Part shown: positions 6,668 through 14,466 of the stretch, piece after piece
How positions within the stretch are numbered: position 1 is the stretch's first letter
How the letters are laid out: each line of letters begins with the position of its first letter
Source of the DNA: Cytophagia bacterium
GTDB lineage: Bacteria > Bacteroidota > Bacteroidia > UBA7662
Assembly: GCA_009926405.1 (NCBI GenBank)
Contig: RFOZ01000014.1
Span: 1-22,710 of the forward strand
Direction of reading: 5' to 3'
DNA: 22,710 nucleotides
Notes under the pieces: generated by a model
The model's database searches: none
Told to the model about the DNA's origin: nothing
What the model saw: the letters and a program-made list of their open reading frames with translations, nothing else
Program-made: the position numbers and the translations under genes

Positions 6668-8248
6668 ATGAACAAGGTTTTTCTTTGGATTTTTGCTGGC
6701 CTGCTTGCTGCTCAGAATTTGCAGGCCCAAACCGTTTCCTCTTCCGACCCGGCGAACCGTTTATCATTTGATTTGGCCAACGAAGCCATCGTTCGTCAAT
6801 TAGATAGCGTCGTTTCACTGCGTTTTTTCAAAAAAGACCATACAGGACAACCGCGCTTACCCAATAAATACGGTTATCCTGCCGATTACATTCCGCCGCT
6901 TTCCGATTCCGTCATTTCCTTTCGGATGCGTCAAATTCAGTCTCCCATACCTCTTCGGAACAATTCCTACGTTCGCGGCTTTATCGAAATGTATGGTATT
7001 CGCAAAAAGGCCCTGACCGAAAGGGTTTTGGCTTTGAGTAAATATTATTACCCGGTATTCGAGGCTGCCTTGGAGCGCCATAACATGCCTCACCAACTCA
7101 AGCACTTGGCCGTTGTGGAATCTGCCTTGAATCCTTCGGCCGTTAGCCGGGTCGGGGCATCGGGTCTGTGGCAATTCATGTACCGTACCGGAATGCAATA
7201 CGGTCTCAAAGTCAATTATTATTCAGATGAACGTCGGGATCCCTACCTGGCCAGTGATGCGGCTTGTCGCTTTATGAAAGATCTTTATTACACCTACAAC
7301 GATTGGTTGTTGGTTTTGGCAGCTTACAATTGCGGTCCAGGCAACGTAAACAAAGCCATTCGACGTTCCGGTGGCAAGACGACTTTTTGGGAGATCATGC
7401 CCTATCTGCCCGCCGAGACCAGGGGCTATGTTCCGGCATTTATTGCAGTCACCTATTTGATGACCTATCATGCAGAACACAATTTGCAGCCTTATGCCCA
7501 GGTTGCCTTACCGTTGGAAACCGACACCGTTGCCGTGCAGGGTCCCTTGCCGTTGAGTTATTTTGCCCAAATGATCGGAATGGATGCCGACATGCTCGCC
7601 TTGATGAATCCGCAACTCAAGCAGAAATTCGTACCGGCCGGTTATCCCGAATACACCTTGCATATTCCCGCCCGGCTTGCGCCCGAATTCGAAAAGAAAA
7701 GACCGGCCTATTTGGCTTACCTCTACGAGTTAACCCAGTCCAAGGCCCTAGCCGAACAGGCCCGAGAAGCTACCAACCGATTGGCTACTCCGGATTCAGC
7801 GAACATACCTTACGCCACTTGGAAGTACCACCGTGTCCAAAAAGGAGATAACTTGGGCCGATTGGCGAGCCGGTATCGCACCTCGGTCTCCGAATTACGT
7901 CGAATCAACAACCTTAAATCGAATCAACTGCAAGCAGGCCAGCGCCTGAAAGTTCAACGCTTGGGAGGTTCTTTGCCAGCGGTTGAGGATAGTTTGCAGT
8001 CAAAGGCTGAATTGGTTGCCACGCCTACCGATCTCAAGAGGGATACCATCGCTCAAGCAGTTGCTAGTCCACCGGTTGATCGGTCCAGCAAAGAAGGCCG
8101 TTCCTATCGGGTTCGTCAAGGCGATACACTTTGGTCTATTTCCAAAAAATTTGAGGGAGTAAGCGTCGCTGATTTGATGAAATATAACAACCTTTCGGCA
8201 TCAAGTAAATTGACACCGGGGATGGTACTCAAAATTCAGCGGGGCTGA
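6668..8248 (+). CDS. Membrane-bound lytic murein transglycosylase D-like with two LysM domains
   Basis: A 526-residue envelope enzyme that cleaves peptidoglycan glycan strands. A signal peptide (1-20, ending LQA) precedes an SLT domain at about 120-270. Its catalytic Glu is E151 in VVESALNPSAVS, followed by GASGLWQFM and the AAYNCGPGNV motif (218-227), all characteristic of MltD. Two LysM repeats that bind peptidoglycan follow at 387-431 (YHRVQKGDN) and 480-524 (YRVRQGDT). No lipobox is visible, so it is probably periplasmic or wall-associated rather than lipid-anchored. The ATG lies five bases after the gatA stop. A DUF4837 lipoprotein gene follows 17 bases later, a pairing I recall from other Bacteroidota genomes. 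Confidence 0.92.
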   Translation: MNKVFLWIFAGLLAAQNLQAQTVSSSDPANRLSFDLANEAIVRQLDSVVSLRFFKKDHTGQPRLPNKYGYPADYIPPLSDSVISFRMRQIQSPIPLRNNSYVRGFIEMYGIRKKALTERVLALSKYYYPVFEAALERHNMPHQLKHLAVVESALNPSAVSRVGASGLWQFMYRTGMQYGLKVNYYSDERRDPYLASDAACRFMKDLYYTYNDWLLVLAAYNCGPGNVNKAIRRSGGKTTFWEIMPYLPAETRGYVPAFIAVTYLMTYHAEHNLQPYAQVALPLETDTVAVQGPLPLSYFAQMIGMDADMLALMNPQLKQKFVPAGYPEYTLHIPARLAPEFEKKRPAYLAYLYELTQSKALAEQAREATNRLATPDSANIPYATWKYHRVQKGDNLGRLASRYRTSVSELRRINNLKSNQLQAGQRLKVQRLGGSLPAVEDSLQSKAELVATPTDLKRDTIAQAVASPPVDRSSKEGRSYRVRQGDTLWSISKKFEGVSVADLMKYNNLSASSKLTPGMVLKIQRG

Positions 8249-8265
8249 TTGGTGGACTTTAAACC

Positions 8266-9333
8266 ATGATCCAACGAAGGTCTTGGCGTTTCTGGGGCGG
8301 GCTTTTAATCCTGTTAATGGGGGGCTCTTGCTCGGATAATGGTCTGCAACCGGATTCCTTGGGCGCCGTTGCCGAAATCATGCTTGATTGCCGTGCCGAG
8401 GAATGGCAAGGCGAAACCGGGCGTCGACTTCGCAAAGTGTTATCGGCGGAACAATACGGTTTGCCCCAACCCGAGCCTTGGTTTAGGCTCCTACCTACCC
8501 AGGATTTGGGGGCCAATAAATTCAAGGATCGGCACCGTCTGATTTTGCGTTTGCGTTCAGCGGAGTCCTTGGAGTCTCTGCCTACGGAACTCCAAAATGC
8601 TTCGGCCAGAGCCCTGAACACCAAAGGCATCTATTTGGGTGTTGTGCTTCATCCTCGGGCATTTCCTCAGGCCGAGCTTTGGCTGGTTTATCGGGATACG
8701 GCCACTCTTTTTACATACCTCGATCCCCAGACCTCGCCTTTGTTGGATCGCTTGCAGCGCCTTGACCAACGCCTCATCTTGGACCGAATTGGTCGATTGA
8801 ACCGTGCTGATACTTTGATAGCCTTGATTAAAGACAGCGTAGGGGTGGACCTTCCCGCTTTGCCTGGTGATTATCGTTTGCGTTCCCTCCACAAAGACTG
8901 GGTGTGGTTGAGCCGAGAAATCCCCAACGGAACGATGAATTGGTGTTTGTGGCGAGTCAAAGGTTCGGCCAGCCTACCTTTAAAATCTCCCGCCTTTCGG
9001 GATTCGTTGTTTCAAAAAGCATTGCCGGGACCAAGCCCTGGTTCCTATTACCGAACCGAGGGCCTGGTTCCCCTTCGACAACGCGCCTTGGCCTTGGGCC
9101 CAAAGGCTGGTTCGGAGGCTTTGGAATTTCGTGGGCTTTGGTCCATGCATGGTGATTTTATGGGAGGACCCTTTGTTCACCATGCCTGGGTTTCCGGGTC
9201 GGACCGCGTGCACAGTGAAGTCTTTGTTTATAATCCGAATGAAGCCAAACGAGGCTGGCTAAGGGAATTGGAAGCCTTGAGTTTGGCTTGTGCAGACAGC
9301 ATGATACGCCGTGAAAATTCCCTAAAACCATGA
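8266..9333 (+). CDS. DUF4837 family lipoprotein
   Basis: A 355-residue protein with an N-terminal lipoprotein signal (hydrophobic stretch then GGSC, Cys22), so it is probably anchored in the outer membrane. The C-terminal FRGLWSMHGDFMGGPFVHHA (268-287) and FVYNPNEAKRGWLRELEAL are the strongest family marks of DUF4837, found in Bacteroidota and without known biochemistry. It lies directly behind the lytic transglycosylase and overlaps purD by four bases (ATGA), implying translational coupling. A link to cell-wall turnover is inferred from the neighbourhood only. Confidence 0.85.
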   Translation: MIQRRSWRFWGGLLILLMGGSCSDNGLQPDSLGAVAEIMLDCRAEEWQGETGRRLRKVLSAEQYGLPQPEPWFRLLPTQDLGANKFKDRHRLILRLRSAESLESLPTELQNASARALNTKGIYLGVVLHPRAFPQAELWLVYRDTATLFTYLDPQTSPLLDRLQRLDQRLILDRIGRLNRADTLIALIKDSVGVDLPALPGDYRLRSLHKDWVWLSREIPNGTMNWCLWRVKGSASLPLKSPAFRDSLFQKALPGPSPGSYYRTEGLVPLRQRALALGPKAGSEALEFRGLWSMHGDFMGGPFVHHAWVSGSDRVHSEVFVYNPNEAKRGWLRELEALSLACADSMIRRENSLKP

Positions 9334-10640
9334 TCATTTCTCCAGTTTTTTTGGATGCATACCGTGTTTTGTTGCTTGGATCCGGGGCGCGGGAGCATGC
9401 CATGGCCCAAGCCATGGCGTCCAGTCCTCGCTGTCAAAGGCTTTGGGTCCATCCGGGCAACGCAGGGACGGAGGCCTGGGCGTTGGATCAGCCTTTGGAT
9501 TGGCGAGATACAAGTCAGTTGGCGGATTTTGTGGTTCGAAACGGGATTCAACTCTTGGTGGTTGGTCCTGAAGAGCCTTTGGTGAAAGGATTAGTGGATC
9601 ATTGTCGGCAGCATCCTTTGTTACAAAATTTACTGATTGTGGGTCCCGATGCCCATGGAGCAATGCTTGAAGGAAGCAAGGATTTTTCAAAGGCTTTTAT
9701 GCAGCGGCACGGGATACCCACAGCCAGAGCGCGTACCTTTCATGCAGCGCAAAGGGTGGAGGCCGAAGCCTATGTTCAACAGCATGCGATGCCTGTGGTG
9801 CTCAAGGCGGACGGCTTGGCTGCAGGGAAGGGTGTCTTGATTTGCAATACACCTCAAGAGGCCTTGGATGGTTTGTCTCAGTTTTGGACAGAGCAGAAGT
9901 TTGGCGAAGCCGGTGCCAAGGTATTGGTGGAGGAATTTCTGGATGGTATCGAATGCTCTGTTTTTGCTTTGTGCGATGGCAAGGACTATGTTTTGTTACC
10001 AACGGCCAAAGATTACAAAAGGGTGGGTGAAGGCGATACGGGCCTTAATACCGGTGGCATGGGAGCTGTTTCGCCGCCTCCTTTTGCGACACATGAATTG
10101 ATGGAACGAATCGAAGAAAGAATCGTTCGTCCAACCCTTCATGGGTTACGGTCTGAGGGAATTGACTACCGAGGTTTTTTGTTTGTGGGAATTATGAAAG
10201 TGGGAGAAGACCCCAAGGTGATTGAATACAACGTTCGGATGGGTGATCCAGAGACCGAAGCGGTCCTGCCGCGAATCAAAAACGATTTCTTGGAGGTCTT
10301 GATCGCCGCAGCATCGGGCCGTCTAAGGGGTCTGGAATTGTTGGTGGACCCTCGTTTCGCCGTGACCACGGTGGTATGTTCGGGAGGTTATCCAGGGGAT
10401 CTTCAATTGGGTTATCCTATGGCCGGTTTGACGGAAAGGGATTGCGCCGAGGACGAAAGACTTTTTCATGCCGGGACCAAACGTGAAGGTTCGGTCTGTG
10501 TGAACCGCGGTGGTCGTGTCGTGGCTGCGACCGTTTTGGACAGAGATTTGAAAGAGGCGGCCCGAAGGAGTTTGGCCTTGGCCAAAGAAATTCGATTTGA
10601 GGGGGCTTTTTGTCGAACTGATCTGGGCCAAGACCTGTAG
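9330..10640 (+). CDS. purD: Phosphoribosylamine--glycine ligase (GAR synthetase)
   Basis: Joins phosphoribosylamine and glycine with ATP in the second step of purine synthesis. The 436 residues cover the whole enzyme: LLLGSGAREHAMA (14-26) at the N-terminus, VVGPEEPLVKGL (77-88), the ATP-grasp lysine loop LKADGLAAGKGV (158-169), PTAKDYKRVGEGDTGLNTGG (224-243), and the metal-binding IEYNVRMGDPETEAVLP (298-314). The protein starts about ten residues earlier than typical PurD. A TTG at 9351 would give the usual length, but the ATG overlapping the upstream stop is the natural coupled start. It ends the operon and faces a convergent gene 30 bases away; no terminator hairpin is obvious there. Confidence 0.97.
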   Translation: MIISPVFLDAYRVLLLGSGAREHAMAQAMASSPRCQRLWVHPGNAGTEAWALDQPLDWRDTSQLADFVVRNGIQLLVVGPEEPLVKGLVDHCRQHPLLQNLLIVGPDAHGAMLEGSKDFSKAFMQRHGIPTARARTFHAAQRVEAEAYVQQHAMPVVLKADGLAAGKGVLICNTPQEALDGLSQFWTEQKFGEAGAKVLVEEFLDGIECSVFALCDGKDYVLLPTAKDYKRVGEGDTGLNTGGMGAVSPPPFATHELMERIEERIVRPTLHGLRSEGIDYRGFLFVGIMKVGEDPKVIEYNVRMGDPETEAVLPRIKNDFLEVLIAAASGRLRGLELLVDPRFAVTTVVCSGGYPGDLQLGYPMAGLTERDCAEDERLFHAGTKREGSVCVNRGGRVVAATVLDRDLKEAARRSLALAKEIRFEGAFCRTDLGQDL

Positions 10641-10670
10641 ACGCCCCCAATCGGTTTTAATCAATTTGTG

Positions 10671-11870
10671 TTACAACAAGTACTTTTGGTGTATACGCCA
10701 CCACCGGTCTGGTAATTCATCGGACGAAGCCTGCAGGTAGTCTTCGTACGTACAGGGGACCAAAAGGGTACGCTCGCGTTTGGAGCCTTTGGGAACCGGC
10801 AAGGTGACCTCCAGCCACCAACGGCCGCTTTTTTGACTTTTGATAAAAATTAACTCGTGACTACCTTGAAGGGCCATCGTGTACCGCGTAAAATTTCGTG
10901 AATTGATTTTGGGTACATCATCGCAACGCTGACTGTAACCTTCGATCAGGTACCACACGGCTTGGGCAAGGGTGGCTGCCCCCGTGCCATGTTCTTCGGG
11001 CCAAGCCTGATAGTCGCAGAAAAAGGCAGCCCGTAACAAATCATTAGCCCCTGCATAATGGCACAATTGGCAAAGTTCGTGGGCCCAAAGTCCGTTTGGC
11101 CCCCCCATGGGGTTGCCATCGGCATCCGACCAACGCACAGCGCTGAGGCTAAAGGCACTAAGATGGGAGGATCTCAAGAGAGGTTCCGCTTTTTCGGGGT
11201 GCTGACGCAAGGCCCCCAACCTTAATTGTTCAAAACGCATTTGTTCCAGTAGTGCATTTTCTTCGGGTTCGGACCAGTGGGATTGGAAGGCTAGGCAGGA
11301 AAGGTTAAAAAGATGGGAAGAATCTTTTTCCACCATCTGACGAAGTACGGTGGAATAGGAGGACGCCTCTTGTCCGGTTTGAAAATGAGTGCGGGCCGAA
11401 ACCACGGAAACATCGGTGGGACCTCTACCGCTAAAACCCCGAAAAATACCGCGGAGAAAATCCAATCGCCCCCCGATCCAAACCGGGAAATGTCCAAGTT
11501 CAAGTAGCTCGGAGGTAACGGAAGCCAGAGCGATTTGGGTGTCGTCTGGACTTTGACCGGGGATCATATTCCCCAAATCAGCCAGCAATGGAAATCCTTG
11601 GGCTACAGATAATTCATAGAAATACTGCCGAATCCGATCGGCTCCCGCTACAGGAATCCCTGGCTTGTTTTCAAATCCAGCCTCTCCCGGTCGGGTCTCC
11701 ATCACCGGCCTGAAATCATCCAAGCCGATTAAAACCAGGCAGGGTTGGTCCGGTAATTGATGGCGAGTCTCAACACGTAGAATGCAGTGACCCAAGGTAT
11801 GAACCGGGTATGAGTTGGAATCCGGGATCAAAAACGGATCCGGAGGGTTGAAAAAATCCAATCCCGTCAT
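10671..11870 (-). CDS. Arginase/formimidoylglutamase-fold protein lacking metal ligands
   Basis: A 399-residue protein related to the arginase/formimidoylglutamase relatives of Bacteroidota. Family marks are NPMGGPNGLWAHE, LCQLCHYAG, QAVWYLIEG, SGRWWLEV and the C-terminal LVPCTYEDYLQASSDELPDRWWR. The manganese-binding motifs of true ureohydrolases are absent: GGxH reads GGR (in VWIGGRLDF), the DAHxD site reads SARTHF, and SxDxDxxDP reads SAFSLSAVRW. Arginine or formiminoglutamate hydrolysis is therefore unlikely. No signal peptide is seen. The ATG at 11870 is chosen because earlier in-frame codons overlap the lipoprotein gene and read as nonsense. It follows that gene by 41 bases on the same strand, so the two are probably co-transcribed. 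Function unknown. Confidence 0.78.
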   Translation of the reverse strand: MTGLDFFNPPDPFLIPDSNSYPVHTLGHCILRVETRHQLPDQPCLVLIGLDDFRPVMETRPGEAGFENKPGIPVAGADRIRQYFYELSVAQGFPLLADLGNMIPGQSPDDTQIALASVTSELLELGHFPVWIGGRLDFLRGIFRGFSGRGPTDVSVVSARTHFQTGQEASSYSTVLRQMVEKDSSHLFNLSCLAFQSHWSEPEENALLEQMRFEQLRLGALRQHPEKAEPLLRSSHLSAFSLSAVRWSDADGNPMGGPNGLWAHELCQLCHYAGANDLLRAAFFCDYQAWPEEHGTGAATLAQAVWYLIEGYSQRCDDVPKINSRNFTRYTMALQGSHELIFIKSQKSGRWWLEVTLPVPKGSKRERTLLVPCTYEDYLQASSDELPDRWWRIHQKYLL

Positions 11871-11911
11871 CGAGCGTATTTTCGAAAGGATGTGTTGGGA
11901 ATGAACCAGGA

Positions 11912-12415
11912 TCAGCGACGTCCCAGGGTCATTTCGAGGGTCACAGGCACTTGACCAAGGGTTCCTCCGTCGTAATTCACAACCGTGCGCAGTTGTTGGG
12001 TGTTGCTGCCGTTGAAGAGAACCTTGAATTTGTAAACCTGGTTGCTGGTATCCACCAAGGTGATGGTATCCACAGTGTTGGACCATGTGCCCTGACCGCT
12101 CAAACGGACGGTATCCAAGGGAAAGGGAATGGTGGGCGGTAGGGATGGTCTGAATTTGATGTCGTAATTCACCGCCTTGGATGGACTGTTGATGAATTCG
12201 ATGTAACCGGCTTGGGAAGCGCCACCGTTCACCGGAATCTGTTGTCCAAGGACCGAAACAGTAGCCGCGTAGGTTAGGCTGTCCACATCCCAAACGCCCG
12301 CCAATCGGTTGGCATAGGTCTGAGCGGGTGTCAGAGTGTTGCTCGGGTTATCCTCTTTTTTGCAGGAAATTCCCCAAATTCCTAGGCAAAGCAGGATGGA
12401 CAGTAGTTTTTTCAT
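11912..12415 (-). CDS. Small lipocalin-like lipoprotein
   Basis: A 167-residue lipoprotein. The signal peptide MKKLLSILLCLGIWGISC ends in a probable lipidated Cys18 followed by KKED. The mature part begins with ANRLAGVWDVDSLTY, where the L-x-G-x-W pattern is typical of Bacteroidota lipocalin-like domains. The remainder is beta-rich, with GQGTWSNTVDTITL and alternating hydrophobic strands to the end. The ligand is unknown. The start at 12415 is fixed by the lipoprotein signal and by a full consensus promoter at 12428-12458, which would lie inside the gene if the upstream ATG at 12457 were used. It is divergent from the membrane-bound regulator at 12671, whose product may control it. Confidence 0.75.
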   Translation of the reverse strand: MKKLLSILLCLGIWGISCKKEDNPSNTLTPAQTYANRLAGVWDVDSLTYAATVSVLGQQIPVNGGASQAGYIEFINSPSKAVNYDIKFRPSLPPTIPFPLDTVRLSGQGTWSNTVDTITLVDTSNQVYKFKVLFNGSNTQQLRTVVNYDGGTLGQVPVTLEMTLGRR

Positions 12416-12427
12416 GGCATTTTTTTT

Positions 12428-12458
12428 CAAATTTAAGGTTTTGATGTCCAAATTCAAA
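12428..12458 (-). promoter_or_regulatory. Full-consensus Bacteroidota promoter for the lipocalin-like lipoprotein
   Basis: On the reverse strand TTTG (12458-12455), exactly 19 bases, then TAAATTTG (12435-12428) match both boxes of the Bacteroidota primary sigma promoter. The -7 box ends 12 bases before the ATG, so the leader is only about 5-8 bases. This is the best promoter in the window. Confidence 0.7.
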
Positions 12459-12502
12459 CGAATGGCCTCCGGTTTCCCATAACCTCTGTTTAAAGGATCG
12501 GC

Positions 12503-12530
12503 CCCCTTAATTGCAGAAGGAGAAGGGGGT
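12503..12530. repeat. Inverted repeat in the divergent control region
   Basis: CCCCCTT (12503-12509) and AAGGGGG (12524-12530) are perfect seven-base arms around a 14-base loop. Neither strand has a T-run after it, so it is not a standard terminator. It sits between the two divergent promoters, about 45 bases upstream of the lipoprotein -33 box, and could be an operator. The spacing suits a dimeric regulator, but this is inference. Confidence 0.35.
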
Positions 12531-12625
12531 TAAACAAATTCAACAAGGCACCTGAACGTATATGTCGTCAATTATCAAGGTTTTACTTTTTTTTTGAGAG
12601 AACACAATTTCGTTTTTGAAGTCCC

Positions 12626-12633
12626 TAAATTTG
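12626..12633 (+). promoter_or_regulatory. Candidate -7 element TAAATTTG for the regulator gene
   Basis: TAAATTTG matches TAnnTTTG and is identical to the -7 box of the divergent lipoprotein promoter. It lies 37 bases before the ATG at 12671. There is no TTTG at the right distance; TTTCG at 12608-12612 is only 13 bases upstream, so the promoter may be weak or need an activator. Confidence 0.45.
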
Positions 12634-12670
12634 ATAGACAAATCGCTAAAAAACCGTATCAGCTTTTGTT

Positions 12671-13897
12671 ATGTTTCTCTTTGGTATCAAAATAACCATG
12701 CTGAGTTGTTTGCTGGTTTTGGTTCAGACGGACGGTACGGTCTTGTCGGAAACATCGACCATGCGAAAGGTTGCGAATGAATCCTGCGATTTACCGCCTT
12801 TGTTCTTTAAAGGACCGGCCCCTGTTGCGACCCAGTGGAGTTGGAAATGGACTTGCCAGGAACATCAAGAGGGGTTTATTCCGGTACGGGTGGCGAGGCC
12901 CCATCAGGTTCCGGCCATGGAAACCCTGCACCTCCATCGTTTCGAGGATTTGCTCCAAAGGCCTTCCAATGGGTCCCGTGATTCAAAGGCTTTGGCCGAG
13001 GTTTTAATTTCGGCGGCCGTGGCTGCCCATCACGAAGAATGGGATTGGGTTGGGCGATGCCTGGAGTTTTTGACCAGTCATGATCAGCCATGGCCTAAAT
13101 CGATGCAAGACCAGGCAGCGGTCCTGGAATGGTTGACGCTTCGCTACGAAGGGGCTCGACTCCAAAGTCTGCTTTCTCAGCAAGGCTCAATTTTGGAAAA
13201 CAAAGGTTTAACGCCCCGATGGAGGCCGCATACTTCCATAGAATCCGTTTGGGGAAGGCATTTGGTTTGGGATCATACCCTGGCCTACGAGCGCTATCAT
13301 TGGTCCATGTTGGAGGGTAGGCCTTCCGATGCCATGGCCTATTACCGGGAAGCTCAACATTTTCATAGCGCGCTACAAGCAGACCTTTATTCCAAGCGCC
13401 AAATTCCTCGGACGACACCAAGCGGCCCTGGGAATGTATTTGGTGATTATCGACTGGGGTTGGGGCTGTTGGTCCTTTTGTTGGCCGGCGCCTGGTTTCG
13501 TTCAGGCCGAAGAAACGAAGTAAGATCGTTCGATGGAATGGAAACCGAGGACCTTCACCATGAAGAGGCTTCGCGGGTCCTGATGCCTTCGGAGGAGAGT
13601 TTATCCCGGCTTCGTTCCAAAAATGTCTTTACCCCCGAAGATTGGGAAAGTTATAAGCTTGATTTTGAACACCATTGCCCTGGGTACATCCCGTGGGTTA
13701 TGAGCATAGGGCCAGGAATCACGCAAAGCGAATTGCGTACGGCCTGCATGATACGCCTGGGTTTAACCAGCAGGGAAATTGCAAGAGCACAAAACATCGG
13801 TGTTTACGGAGTGGCCCAGGCCAGGTACCGCTTGCGAAAACGATTAAGACTATCGAACAGAGAGTCCATTGAAGAGGTACTTGTGCCTCGGAATTGA
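12671..13897 (+). CDS. Membrane-anchored transcriptional regulator with C-terminal LuxR-like HTH
   Basis: A 408-residue protein with an N-terminal hydrophobic signal or anchor (about 1-20), a ~240-residue probably periplasmic region, a membrane segment at 261-276 (RLGLGLLVLLLAGAWF), and a cytoplasmic part. The C-terminus (319-396) matches the Bacteroidota TPR/LuxR-type regulators: FTPEDWESYKLDFE, PGITQSELRTACMIRLGLT, SREIARAQNIGVYGVAQARY and RLRKRL, the recognition-helix region. Relatives usually carry TPR repeats in the sensor part. Here I see none clearly, though a helical stretch at 105-240 may be a degenerate form. It probably senses an envelope signal and binds DNA directly. It is divergent from the lipocalin-like lipoprotein, a likely target. 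An alternative start is Met10 (12698). Confidence 0.75.
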   Translation: MFLFGIKITMLSCLLVLVQTDGTVLSETSTMRKVANESCDLPPLFFKGPAPVATQWSWKWTCQEHQEGFIPVRVARPHQVPAMETLHLHRFEDLLQRPSNGSRDSKALAEVLISAAVAAHHEEWDWVGRCLEFLTSHDQPWPKSMQDQAAVLEWLTLRYEGARLQSLLSQQGSILENKGLTPRWRPHTSIESVWGRHLVWDHTLAYERYHWSMLEGRPSDAMAYYREAQHFHSALQADLYSKRQIPRTTPSGPGNVFGDYRLGLGLLVLLLAGAWFRSGRRNEVRSFDGMETEDLHHEEASRVLMPSEESLSRLRSKNVFTPEDWESYKLDFEHHCPGYIPWVMSIGPGITQSELRTACMIRLGLTSREIARAQNIGVYGVAQARYRLRKRLRLSNRESIEEVLVPRN

Positions 13898-13925
13898 GGC
13901 TCCCTTCTTGAATTTGCCGGGTTGA

Positions 13926-14444
13926 TTAGGATGGTCGCATGGTAAGCGACCGTAGTTCCAACATTTGAAGGGCCGTGTAGGCCGCTTCCTGCCCTTTGTG
14001 ACCGTGAGCGCCCCCCAGTCTTTGGCGGGCTTGTTCGGTATCAAGCACGGTTAGAACCCCGTTCACCATGGGTCGCTCTTCCCGCAGGCTCAAATCCATG
14101 AGACCTCGGTTCACGGCTTCGGCAATGAGATCAAAGTGCGGGGTTTCGCCCTTGATGAGGCAACCCAAAGCAATGACGGCATCAACCGGGGCATCCATGG
14201 AACAAAGCCAAGAGGCCGCCACCGGAATTTCAAAGCAACCAGGTACATAGTGGATACCAATTTGATCCTCTTGGAGGCCCTTTTCAAGCAAAACAGTCCT
14301 GCATCCTCGTTCCAATTCCTCGGTAATGTCCCGATTCCACAGGGCCACGACAACGCCAATGCGCCAACGACCCAGCAGGTCGCCATTGATTGGGTTTTGA
14401 AGATGCTGAAAGCCCGTCTTGGTCCAAGAGCTGTCTGGAATCAT
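13926..14444 (-). CDS. ribH: 6,7-dimethyl-8-ribityllumazine synthase
   Basis: Condenses 5-amino-6-ribitylaminouracil with dihydroxybutanone phosphate in the penultimate step of riboflavin synthesis; it forms pentamers or 60-mers in the cytosol. The 172 residues include the substrate-stacking WN (36-37), VPGCFEIPVAA (67-77), GCLIKGETPHFD (94-105) with catalytic His103, and GVLTVLDTEQARQR (129-142). The phosphate-site motif normally GNKG reads GHKG (148-151), a minor change. Last gene of the reverse operon with pdhA and a TPR protein. In Flavobacteria the TPR protein and ribH commonly lie beside recF, as they nearly do here. It converges on the regulator gene with 28 bases between stops. Confidence 0.95.
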   Translation of the reverse strand: MIPDSSWTKTGFQHLQNPINGDLLGRWRIGVVVALWNRDITEELERGCRTVLLEKGLQEDQIGIHYVPGCFEIPVAASWLCSMDAPVDAVIALGCLIKGETPHFDLIAEAVNRGLMDLSLREERPMVNGVLTVLDTEQARQRLGGAHGHKGQEAAYTALQMLELRSLTMRPS

Positions 14445-14466
14445 GGGCGCTTTCGGTAAGATGGAC

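Noticed and set aside
11871..12293. N-terminal extension of the arginase-fold protein
   Set aside because: The 141 extra residues overlap the lipoprotein gene in another frame and look random (Gln/His/Arg-rich).
12583..12600. T-rich run in the divergent region as a terminator
   Set aside because: No stem precedes it closely enough; it is simply part of an AT-rich promoter region.
13885..13900. GCCTC/GAGGC hairpin at the end of the regulator gene as a terminator
   Set aside because: Only five base pairs, and followed by TCCCTTCTT rather than a real T-run.
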